Source of the DNA: Pseudomonadota bacterium
Lineage (GTDB): Bacteria; BMS3Abin14
NCBI GenBank assembly: GCA_030636965.1
Contig: DAOVVW010000053.1
Coordinates: 1-6,449 of the forward strand
Reading direction: 5' to 3'
DNA: 6,449 nucleotides
Under the pieces are notes generated by a model. It did no database searches. It was not told the DNA's origin and saw only the letters and a program-made list of their open reading frames with translations. Both the position numbers and the translations under genes were made by a program. Every line of letters starts with the position of its first letter. Position 1 is the first letter of the stretch. Shown here piece by piece: positions 1 through 5,020 of this stretch.

Positions 1-1
1 C

Positions 2-2005
2 GGGGCCTGCAATGAATGCGGTGGTCTGGGCACAACGAGCATTATCGACCCTGAGCTCGTAGTGCCTGACCCATCCCTGTCCATACGTGAGGGCGCTCTG
101 GCACCCTGGCGTAGGAGAGATAGCGTTTTTTATCATCAACTCATGGATTCTCTCTCCTCCCATCTCGAATTCGACCTCGACACACCCTTCCAGGATCTCC
201 CGGAAGTCGCCCGTCAGGTGATCATATACGGTTCCGGCTCGGAGAAGATCGCCGTCAAATATGAGTCGAGAAACTTTACAAGACGCACCCAGAAACCCTT
301 CGAGGGGGTGATCCCGAACCTGAGACGCAGGTATATGGAAACAGGCTCGGAATCAGTTCGGGAGGAAATCGAATCGTTCATGGGAAACCGGATATGCGAC
401 TCCTGTGGTGGCGCCCGTCTCCGGCCGGAGAGCCTGCATGTAAAAATCGGAGGTAAGAACATCCACGAGGTAACCCGACTGTCCATCGCCCAGGTGTCCG
501 AGTTCTTCAAGAATCTGAAGCTGGACAGGAAGGAGATGGCCATCGGCAGCAGGATCCTGAAGGAGATAAAGGAGAGAATCAAGTTTCTCGTCGACGTCGG
601 ACTTGATTACCTGTCAATGGACCGGACTTCGGGTACACTTTCGGGTGGTGAAGGTCAGCGGATCAGGCTTGCCACGCAGATAGGCTCCAGCCTGATGGGA
701 GTTCTCTATATCCTCGATGAACCCAGCATCGGACTCCATCCCCGGGATAACAAGCGTTTGCTCACCACACTAAAGCAGCTCAGGGACATGGGCAATACGG
801 TGATAGTTGTGGAGCATGACGAGGAAACTATAAAAACCGCTGATTTCGTTATCGACATGGGCCCAGGCGCGGGAGTTCGAGGAGGCAATATAGTGGCATC
901 TGGAAGCCCGAAGACGATCATGGCCTGCGATGAATCCCTTACCGGCAGGTATCTATCCCGGAAGCTTCGCATAAAAGCTCCCGATAAAAGGAGGAAATCA
1001 GGGCCTAACGGATTTGTCAAGATAATCGGTGCAAGAGCAAACAACCTCAAGAACATAGATGTCTCATTCCCCCTTGGCGTGTTCACATGCATCACGGGCG
1101 TATCCGGCTCGGGAAAGTCTACTCTTGTCATCGACACTCTGTACAGAGCAATGGCACGAAGACGCTCCGCCACCGCCGACAGACCCGGAGAGCACGATCA
1201 TATAGAGGGCGATCAGTTCATCGACAACGTGATCGACGTCAATCAGTCACCTATAGGCAGAACGCCCCGTTCCAACCCGGCCACATATACAGGAGCATTT
1301 ACTCCCATAAGAGAACTTTTTTCCCAGGTGCCTGAATCCCGCCTCCGCGGCTACAAACCAGGTCGATTCAGCTTCAATGTAAAGGGCGGCCGTTGTGAGG
1401 CCTGCCAGGGAGACGGAGTAAAGAAGATCGAGATGCATTTCCTGCCCGACGTACACGTAACATGCGAGGTGTGCAACGGGAAGAGATTTAACAAAGAGAC
1501 CCTTGAAGTCACTTACAAAGGTGTGAATATAGCTGAAGTTCTGGCCATGACAGTCAACCAGTCTGCCAGGCTCTTTGAAAATGTTCCCGTTGTCGCCCGG
1601 CGGCTGAGAACCCTTCAGGACGTGGGAATGGGCTACATTCAGCTCGGCCAGTCCGCCACGACCCTTTCGGGGGGCGAAGCTCAGCGTATAAAACTTTCCA
1701 AAGAGCTTTCCAGGAGGGATACAGGCAGAACACTTTACATACTGGACGAACCGACCACAGGCCTGCACTTCGACGACGTGGTCAAACTCCTCGAAGTTCT
1801 GAACAACCTGATCTCGCGGGGCAATACAGTCCTGGTGATCGAGCACAACATGGAAGTTGTCAAATCAGCCGATCACATAATCGACCTGGGCCCCGAGGGG
1901 GGCGATCTGGGCGGGGAGGTCCTGGCCCTGGGAACGCCGGAAGAGCTGGCGGCGATGAAGCATTCTTATACTGGTAAGTTTTTGAAGAAAGTACTTAAAA
2001 ACTAG
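2..2005 (+). CDS. uvrA: UvrABC excinuclease subunit A, 5'-truncated by window edge
   Basis: UvrA is the DNA-damage-sensing ABC ATPase of nucleotide excision repair; it acts as a dimer and loads UvrB at lesions. The reading frame is open from base 2 with no start, so the N-terminal part lies outside the window. A GTG at 62 is internal, because the residues before it ([11 protein letters not shown]) are the second half of the first UvrA zinc finger. In order: a CxxC-containing segment ([10 protein letters not shown], about 392-421), the first ABC signature LSGGEGQ (638-658), Walker B LYILDE (704-721), the second Walker [10 protein letters not shown] (1097-1123), the second zinc finger with four cysteines in two CxxC pairs (1394-1474), the second signature LSGGEAQ (1664-1684) and Walker B ILDEP (about 1739-1753). 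About 667 residues are visible of a family length near 940. It ends with TAG. No frameshift or missing key residue was seen. Identity is certain. Confidence 0.98.
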   Translation, partial: GACNECGGLGTTSIIDPELVVPDPSLSIREGALAPWRRRDSVFYHQLMDSLSSHLEFDLDTPFQDLPEVARQVIIYGSGSEKIAVKYESRNFTRRTQKPFEGVIPNLRRRYMETGSESVREEIESFMGNRICDSCGGARLRPESLHVKIGGKNIHEVTRLSIAQVSEFFKNLKLDRKEMAIGSRILKEIKERIKFLVDVGLDYLSMDRTSGTLSGGEGQRIRLATQIGSSLMGVLYILDEPSIGLHPRDNKRLLTTLKQLRDMGNTVIVVEHDEETIKTADFVIDMGPGAGVRGGNIVASGSPKTIMACDESLTGRYLSRKLRIKAPDKRRKSGPNGFVKIIGARANNLKNIDVSFPLGVFTCITGVSGSGKSTLVIDTLYRAMARRRSATADRPGEHDHIEGDQFIDNVIDVNQSPIGRTPRSNPATYTGAFTPIRELFSQVPESRLRGYKPGRFSFNVKGGRCEACQGDGVKKIEMHFLPDVHVTCEVCNGKRFNKETLEVTYKGVNIAEVLAMTVNQSARLFENVPVVARRLRTLQDVGMGYIQLGQSATTLSGGEAQRIKLSKELSRRDTGRTLYILDEPTTGLHFDDVVKLLEVLNNLISRGNTVLVIEHNMEVVKSADHIIDLGPEGGDLGGEVLALGTPEELAAMKHSYTGKFLKKVLKN

Positions 2006-2007
2006 TG

Positions 2008-2080
2008 GTCAGTTGTCAGGAGTCAGGAGTCAGAATTTCACGATCTGGATTCTGACTTCTGGATTCTGAATTCTGACTTC
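2008..2080. repeat. Heptanucleotide repeat block A (inverted arrangement)
   Basis: Directly after the uvrA stop, units of exactly 7 bases follow each other. Four units of the form GTCAGNN lie at 2008-2035. After a 7-base gap come five units of the reverse-complement type NNCTGNN (2043-2077) plus a partial unit. The CAG or CTG core recurs every 7 bases. The two orientations can fold back: 2023-2036 pairs with 2049-2062 (14 bp including two G-U pairs). There is no U-tract, so it is not a classic terminator. The same unit type recurs at 2291, 6274 and 6391. Function unknown. Confidence 0.8.
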
Positions 2081-2115
2081 CCCGAGCATCAAAGCTATTA
2101 AATACACCACATTTC

Positions 2116-2143
2116 TTGACAATACCCAATTATATAGAATAAT
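2116..2143 (+). promoter_or_regulatory. Probable sigma-70 promoter of selC
   Basis: A perfect TTGACA (2116-2121) is followed after 16 bp by AATAAT (2138-2143), five of six matches to the -10 consensus. The expected start near 2150 falls just ahead of the mature tRNA 5' end at 2152, which fits a tRNA gene with almost no leader. Inferred from sequence only. Confidence 0.65.
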
Positions 2144-2151
2144 CTTAAAAT

Positions 2152-2249
2152 GGAAGTGCGTAGGGCACTGGTGGCCCTCCTGGACTTCAAATCCAGTGAT
2201 TCTGGCTAAAACCCGGAATGGTGGGTTCGATTCCCATGCACTTCCGCCA
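2152..2249 (+). tRNA. selC: tRNA-Sec (anticodon TCA)
   Basis: Selenocysteine tRNA, which is charged with serine, converted to selenocysteinyl-tRNA and delivered to in-frame UGA codons by SelB. The fold is clear. An 8-bp acceptor stem is formed by GGAAGTGC (2152-2159) and GCACTTCC (2238-2245). The D arm has AGGGC/GCCCT. The anticodon stem CTGGA/TCCAG (2180-2184, 2192-2196) encloses loop CTTCAAA with anticodon TCA at 2187-2189. A long variable arm has a 7-bp stem (2199-2205 with 2213-2219). The T arm is 5 bp with loop TTCGATT. The 8+5 acceptor/T geometry, long extra arm, G73 (2246) and encoded CCA (2247-2249) are hallmarks of bacterial tRNA-Sec. It lies between two heptamer repeat blocks, with its own promoter and terminator. 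The organism should therefore also encode SelA, SelB, SelD and selenoproteins elsewhere; none is in this window. Confidence 0.97.
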
Positions 2250-2254
2250 ACCGT

Positions 2255-2281
2255 AAAAAAATGGGCCCCGGACCATTTTTT
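2255..2281 (+). terminator. Rho-independent terminator of selC
   Basis: Six bases after the tRNA CCA end, AAAAAATGG (2256-2264) pairs perfectly with CCATTTTTT (2273-2281) around a GC-rich 8-base loop. The hairpin ends in a T run, as in an intrinsic terminator. The matching A run upstream means it could also work on the minus strand. Confidence 0.8.
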
Positions 2282-2290
2282 CTTCCTGCA

Positions 2291-2321
2291 TTCTGACTTC
2301 TGACTACTGGATTCTGAATTC
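2291..2321 (+). repeat. Heptanucleotide repeat block B
   Basis: Four consecutive 7-base units with CTG at positions 3-5 (TTCTGAC, TTCTGAC, TACTGGA, TTCTGAA) and a partial fifth TTC. It has the same orientation as the second half of block A. With block A it brackets the selC transcription unit as imperfect direct repeats. No coding potential. Confidence 0.8.
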
Positions 2322-2327
2322 TTTTAG

Positions 2328-2379
2328 AGTCAACGGGGTCTAAACCCGAAATCCGCAGAATGAGGATTTCGGGTTGACT
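2328..2379 (+). other. Long imperfect hairpin upstream of rplC
   Basis: A 10-bp perfect stem, CCCGAAATCC (2345-2354) with GGATTTCGGG (2364-2373), closes a 9-base loop; two further bases on each side (AA/TT) can extend it to 12 bp. An outer pair, AGTCAA (2328-2333) with TTGACT (2374-2379), could form after an 11-base left-side bulge. The right outer arm coincides with the proposed -35 box of rplC. It could be a DNA-level operator, or part of a terminator lacking a T run. Function unknown. Confidence 0.6.
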
Positions 2380-2402
2380 GCCGAGTTTATTTCATGTATC
2401 AA
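2374..2402 (+). promoter_or_regulatory. Candidate promoter of rplC
   Basis: TTGACT (2374-2379, five of six matches) is followed after 17 bp by TATCAA (2397-2402, four of six). This would give a leader of about 58 bases before the rplC ATG. It overlaps the hairpin just upstream. Inferred from spacing and consensus only. Confidence 0.45.
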
Positions 2403-2466
2403 CACCGTCTCCCGCTAAAACATTCACGAGCGCATGCCGTGGATAAGATAGAAAAGGAGGAAGACA

Positions 2467-3408
2467 ATGAGGAGAACCATCCTAGGTAAGAAGCTGGGCA
2501 TGACCCAGATCTTCGATCGCAGCGGCGACGCAATTCCCATCACACTCATCCAGGCAGGTCCCTGTATAGTACTCCAGGTCAAAACCAGGAAAAACGATGG
2601 TTACGATGCCATCCAGCTCGGGTTCGATGAGAAAAAACCCAAAAGAACCAACAAGCCCCAGATGGGCCGCTTTGAAAAAGCCTGCACCACACCCAAGCGT
2701 TTCATAAGAGAGGTACGCGTTGACAATCCCGAAGCTTTCTCACCCGGACAGGCCATAACCGCCGGTGTGATAAGGACCGGAGATCTCGTTGACGTAACAG
2801 GCACATCCAAGGGCAAAGGCTTTGCCGGTGTCATGAAGCGGCACGGCTTTAAAGGCCATCCAGCAAGCCATGGTACTCACGAAAGCTTCAGGGGGCCCGG
2901 CTCTATCGGCGCTGCTGCCGACCCGGCGCGAGTGTTCAAGGGCAAGAAGATGCCGGGACAGATGGGCGACGAGACGGTTACCATCCAGAACCTCAAGGTC
3001 ATCGATGTCAGAGAAGACCAGAATCTGATCGCCATCAAGGGACCGGTTCCCGGAGGAAAAAACGGGTTCCTTGTTATCAGGGATTCGATAAAAAAGCCGT
3101 CCGAGGGTCCATATCCACAGGAGCCTGAGGTACCGGAGGCTGAAGCAGAACAGGTTGAGGAAGCTCCGGAGGAACATGTCGAGTCCGAAGTTCAAGCTGA
3201 AACCGAAGTTCCGGAAGTATCAGTAGAGCAGGACGGAACTGAAGCCCAATCGGAACCGGAAGAGCAACCCGAGCCGGAAGAGCAGCCCGAACCTGAAGAA
3301 CAGACTGTACCTGAGACAGAAACCGATGACACTCAGAACATAGAGGATGACAAGGCAGGTAACCAGGCTTCAAAAGAGGATGAACCTGCCGAGCCGGACA
3401 AGAGCTAG
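2467..3408 (+). CDS. rplC: 50S ribosomal protein L3 with long acidic C-terminal tail
   Basis: L3 is a primary rRNA-binding protein of the large subunit; its central loop reaches toward the peptidyl-transferase centre. Residues 1-210 form a complete bacterial L3: the N-terminal GKKLGMTQIFD, the DVTGTSKGKGFAGVMKRHGF segment (residues 109-128), and the loop region GPGSIGAAADPARVFKGKK (143-161). At the position of the glutamine methylated by PrmB in E. coli L3 there is alanine (residue 149). Residues 211-313 are an extra tail with 39 acidic and only 3 basic residues, rich in Pro and Gln, including EPEEQP tandem repeats. It is presumably disordered. L3 usually ends near 205-215 residues. The start is well set by an AAAAGGAGG ribosome site (2452-2460) six bases before the ATG. 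The neighbours are selC and tatA, not rpsJ and rplD, so this copy is outside the usual S10 operon; whether a second rplC exists cannot be seen here. Confidence 0.95.
   Translation: MRRTILGKKLGMTQIFDRSGDAIPITLIQAGPCIVLQVKTRKNDGYDAIQLGFDEKKPKRTNKPQMGRFEKACTTPKRFIREVRVDNPEAFSPGQAITAGVIRTGDLVDVTGTSKGKGFAGVMKRHGFKGHPASHGTHESFRGPGSIGAAADPARVFKGKKMPGQMGDETVTIQNLKVIDVREDQNLIAIKGPVPGGKNGFLVIRDSIKKPSEGPYPQEPEVPEAEAEQVEEAPEEHVESEVQAETEVPEVSVEQDGTEAQSEPEEQPEPEEQPEPEEQTVPETETDDTQNIEDDKAGNQASKEDEPAEPDKS
3253..3306 (+). repeat. In-frame 18-bp tandem repeat in the rplC tail
   Basis: Three consecutive 18-base units encode EPEEQP, EPEEQP and EPEEQT (residues 263-280). The DNA units differ mostly at third codon positions, so the peptide repeat is kept while synonymous changes accumulate. 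Confidence 0.85.
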
Positions 3409-3419
3409 GCCAGGCTTTG

Positions 3420-3464
3420 CAAGGGCTTTTGAAGTTGCCAAATCAACAACACCACAAGCCCTTG
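3420..3464 (+). other. Inverted repeat downstream of rplC
   Basis: CAAGGGCTT (3420-3428) pairs perfectly with AAGCCCTTG (3456-3464). The loop contains a smaller GTTG/CAAC stem. It begins 11 bases after the rplC stop but is followed by TTAAAAA rather than a T run. It may stabilise or attenuate the transcript; it is not a standard terminator. Confidence 0.4.
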
Positions 3465-3491
3465 TTAAAAAGGCCATTACCCTGCTAGAAT
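3462..3491 (+). promoter_or_regulatory. Candidate promoter of tatA
   Basis: TTGTTA (3462-3467, four of six) and TAGAAT (3486-3491, five of six) are separated by 18 bp and lie about 60 bases before the tatA ATG. It is a moderate match. tatA could also be read through from rplC, since no good terminator separates them. Confidence 0.4.
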
Positions 3492-3550
3492 CAGCCGAAC
3501 GATCAGAATCAGGATGACCGTAACCGGTATTTAGGGGAAAGGGATGGAAG

Positions 3551-3757
3551 ATGTTTGGATTCGGTGTTACTGAACTTATATTAATACTCGTTATTGTGAT
3601 GGTCGTTTTCGGGGCGGGCAAGCTCCCGGAAATAGGTGCCGGTCTCGGCAAGGGCATCAAGAATTTCAAGAAAGCAACTACCGGCGAGGATGAGATAGAT
3701 GTAACGCCCGAGAAAAAGGAGATCGACGAGGGCAATGAAGAGGATCAGGAGGAGTGA
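3551..3757 (+). CDS. tatA: Twin-arginine translocase subunit TatA/TatE family
   Basis: TatA oligomerises in the inner membrane to form the passage for folded proteins with twin-arginine signals, recruited by the TatBC receptor. At 68 residues it fits the small TatA class. A short periplasmic N-terminus with a polar residue in the membrane segment (Glu8) is followed by one transmembrane helix (about 7-20). Then come the hinge motif [10 protein letters not shown] (20-29) and an amphipathic helix [13 protein letters not shown] (29-41) with the conserved Phe39. An acidic, flexible tail (45-68) follows. The start is supported by a purine-rich GGGAAAGGG stretch about 8 bases upstream; another ATG at 3544 is out of frame. 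No tatB or tatC is adjacent. Redox enzymes are typical Tat cargo in anaerobes, but no Tat substrate is encoded here. TatA is preferred over TatB because of its length and motif. Confidence 0.93.
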   Translation: MFGFGVTELILILVIVMVVFGAGKLPEIGAGLGKGIKNFKKATTGEDEIDVTPEKKEIDEGNEEDQEE

Positions 3758-3784
3758 TTTCCCTCATCAAACAGACTTGAAACA

Positions 3785-3810
3785 AAAGCCGTCCCTGCGA
3801 CGGCTTTCTC
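3785..3810 (+). terminator. Rho-independent terminator of tatA
   Basis: AAAGCCGTC (3785-3793) pairs with GACGGCTTT (3799-3807) around the 5-base loop CCTGC. The 9-bp stem ends in TTTCTC, a short T-rich tail. It lies 28 bases after the tatA stop and separates it from the arsR-type unit. Confidence 0.75.
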
Positions 3811-3811
3811 A

Positions 3812-3841
3812 TTGACAGAAAAATTATTATATTCTAATAAT
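3812..3841 (+). promoter_or_regulatory. Promoter of the ArsR-family gene
   Basis: A perfect TTGACA (3812-3817) and AATAAT (3836-3841, five of six) are separated by 18 bp in a markedly AT-rich stretch. The predicted start near 3848 leaves a leader of about 75 bases. Confidence 0.6.
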
Positions 3842-3874
3842 TATAATAACGTGATACTTTAAAATAGTTATTAT
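3823..3874 (+). promoter_or_regulatory. Candidate operator: two AT-rich inverted repeats
   Basis: ATTATTA (3823-3829) and TAATAAT (3835-3841) form a perfect inverted repeat with a 5-base centre lying over the -10 region. A second perfect pair, ATAATAAC (3843-3850) and GTTATTAT (3867-3874), has a 16-base spacer just downstream of the expected start. Similar half-sites around a promoter directly in front of a repressor gene suggest autoregulation. This is inference. Confidence 0.5.
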
Positions 3875-3922
3875 GCTAGCAGGAGCCTTGATTTACAGGT
3901 AACGCTGACGGAGGTTTAGGAG

Positions 3923-4192
3923 ATGGAGACCGATCGCACTACACAGGCTGACTACCTTAAGGCACTTGCACATCCAACGAGGATCATGATCCTCGAGCTG
4001 CTGGAAAGGGAGGGCCGTTGTGTCACGAACATCGGTGAAAAGTTAAATCTGAAACAGTCCAATATCTCGCAGCACCTGGGGATCCTGAGATCAAGGGGCA
4101 TCCTCTCCCTCCAGAGAGAAGGTGGGCTCTCTATCTACTGCATCAAGGACCCAAGCGCGCTGAAAATTCTAAAAATGGTCCGAAAGGCATAA
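3923..4192 (+). CDS. ArsR/SmtB-family winged-helix transcriptional regulator
   Basis: A small DNA-binding repressor of 89 residues. LKALAHPTRIMILELLEREG (12-31) is the family's N-terminal helical core. KQSNISQHLGILRSRGIL (44-61) is the recognition helix-turn-helix. QREGGLSIYCIKD (64-76) is the beta wing. Cys33 sits where the ArsR CxC metal site would be, but the second cysteine of that site is missing (CVT instead of CVC). The only other cysteine is Cys73 in the wing. It is therefore unlikely to use the classical ArsR thiolate site; a two-cysteine thiol, persulfide or redox switch is possible but speculative. The start is supported by GGAGG (3910-3914) eight bases before the ATG. It stands alone, with a convergent neighbour downstream, so its target is probably its own promoter or a distant gene. 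Family assignment is secure; ligand unknown. Confidence 0.92.
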   Translation: METDRTTQADYLKALAHPTRIMILELLEREGRCVTNIGEKLNLKQSNISQHLGILRSRGILSLQREGGLSIYCIKDPSALKILKMVRKA

Positions 4193-4200
4193 AACGAGTC

Positions 4201-4261
4201 CCTGGTCCCAGGTCCAAGATCAACGTTGGACATTGGTCGTTGGTCGTTGGACGAGGTTTTT
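4201..4261. repeat. Heptamer repeat of a second type between convergent genes
   Basis: Four consecutive 7-base units of the form TTGG(A/T)C(G/A) fill 4226-4253 without interruption. They are preceded by CCTGG-TC-CCAGG (4201-4212). GTCCAA at 4212-4217 can pair with TTGGAC at 4226-4231 or at 4247-4252. The last option is followed by GAGG and five T, so it might serve as a weak terminator for the ArsR-type gene. The unit differs from the CTG-core heptamers elsewhere in the window. Confidence 0.7.
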
Positions 4262-4865
4262 AATCACCAACCGCCTCAAACTTCATAGACACATCCACCG
4301 ATTCGCCGTTCACATAAATACTCTCAAATAAAAGATATACTTCCTTGCCAATCGTTTCAGGTCGTGGAAAGAGGAGGAGTTTTTCAACTCTCTGACCCTT
4401 TTTCAGAGTCACAGGTCTTTCAAAAGTCAGTTTCTGCAATTGCTTCAGGATGTGCTGCCCTCCCCCAATGGCTCGAATGTCCATATACAGGTTAGCGTAT
4501 GTGTACGGCCCAGCTCGAACCCATTTCCCATCTGCAAGCAGAGTCATTCGCGGGTTGAATATAATATGTTCCGCTGCAACGTTGGTTACTGCAACCAGGA
4601 ATACATTGAGGGGCAGAGTGTTGAACACATTCGCAAGTCCACGTATCCCCTCCCGCATGAAATAATCATCCCGTGCTTCCCTATCCAGATATTGTACCCA
4701 AATCTGAAATCCCTTTTCGTTAACCACGCGATATACATCTCTGTTCCCCTCGGGCTCAAGGGAGTATTTCTTAACCTGTCCTGGCGCACAGGAAATTGCT
4801 ATCACTGCCAGGCAGGCAAAGATAACGGAGGCCAATTTTGATAGGGTCGTAAAAAGTCCATCCAT
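4260..4865 (-). CDS. Predicted lipoprotein of unknown function
   Basis: A 201-residue protein I do not recognise as a named family. Residues 1-25 form a signal peptide, with a hydrophobic stretch at about 11-25 followed by AISC. Cys26 is the probable lipidated residue and Ala27 follows it, which would allow outer-membrane sorting. Ala at -3 is less usual than Leu, so lipidation is probable, not certain. The mature part alternates short hydrophobic strands, notably FLVAVTNVAAEHIIFNP (89-105), LLLFPRPE (163-170) and VYLLFESIYVNGESVDV (176-192), suggesting a beta-sandwich of immunoglobulin-like type. There are no other cysteines after position 26 and no catalytic motif. GAGGAG lies about 9 bases before the ATG. 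The gene lies 155 bases downstream of the co-directional aminotransferase gene and could be read from it, but a hairpin cluster lies between them. It has no obvious functional link to its neighbours. Confidence 0.85.
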   Translation of the reverse strand: MDGLFTTLSKLASVIFACLAVIAISCAPGQVKKYSLEPEGNRDVYRVVNEKGFQIWVQYLDREARDDYFMREGIRGLANVFNTLPLNVFLVAVTNVAAEHIIFNPRMTLLADGKWVRAGPYTYANLYMDIRAIGGGQHILKQLQKLTFERPVTLKKGQRVEKLLLFPRPETIGKEVYLLFESIYVNGESVDVSMKFEAVGD

Positions 4866-4889
4866 GGCTTTTTACTCCTCGGAAAGCGA

Positions 4890-4908
4890 AAAGTGTCATT
4901 TTCACTTT
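4890..4908. other. Small inverted repeat before the lipoprotein gene
   Basis: AAAGTG (4890-4895) and CACTTT (4903-4908) form a short inverted repeat with a 7-base centre, about 25-45 bases upstream of the minus-strand lipoprotein ATG. It might be an operator or leader hairpin; the evidence is weak. Confidence 0.3.
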
Positions 4909-4913
4909 CCTCA

Positions 4914-4996
4914 CAAATCAACGACTTGCTTTGCAAGTCATTGATTTGGGCGCCCCTCAATGGGCGCATTGATGACTTTTTTACGAAGTCATCAAT
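4914..4996. repeat. Compact triple-hairpin intergenic element
   Basis: Three hairpins follow one another with almost no spacer. The first (4914-4948) pairs CAAATCAA with TTGATTTG and GACTTGC with GCAAGTC around TTT, with a single C/A mismatch. The second (4950-4967) pairs GCGCCC with GGGCGC. The third (4968-4996) pairs ATTGATGACTT with AAGTCATCAAT, a perfect 11-bp stem. An alternative fold joins TCAATG (4957-4962) with CATTGA (4967-4972). No T run follows on either strand. The architecture resembles a REP/BIME-like or small non-autonomous repeat element. Confidence 0.75.
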
Positions 4997-5020
4997 CTCA
5001 ATGTCACACCGGAGAGTGAT

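Noticed and set aside
62..64. GTG as start of uvrA
   Set aside because: The frame is open back to base 2, and the upstream residues are typical UvrA zinc-finger sequence, so the true start is outside the window.
1247..1846. 199-residue minus-strand frame inside uvrA
   Set aside because: It lies antisense to strongly conserved UvrA motifs, has no recognisable domain or ribosome site, and is best explained as a shadow frame. The same applies to the other antisense frames in uvrA, rplC and the aminotransferase gene.
2152..2249. selC as a phage or island attachment site
   Set aside because: selC is a known integration target in other bacteria, but no integrase, duplicated tRNA 3' end or island gene is visible here.
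2008..2321. CRISPR-like array around selC
   Set aside because: The units are 7 bases and contiguous, without spacers, and there are no cas genes.
2467..3408. Acidic L3 tail as a frameshift or gene-fusion artefact
   Set aside because: The tail stays in one frame with a consistent Glu/Pro bias and synonymous repeat differences, and no partner domain is recognisable, so a genuine extension is more likely.
4440..4841. 133-residue plus-strand frame opposite the lipoprotein gene
   Set aside because: The minus-strand frame has a signal peptide, a possible lipobox and a good ribosome site; the plus-strand frame has none of these.
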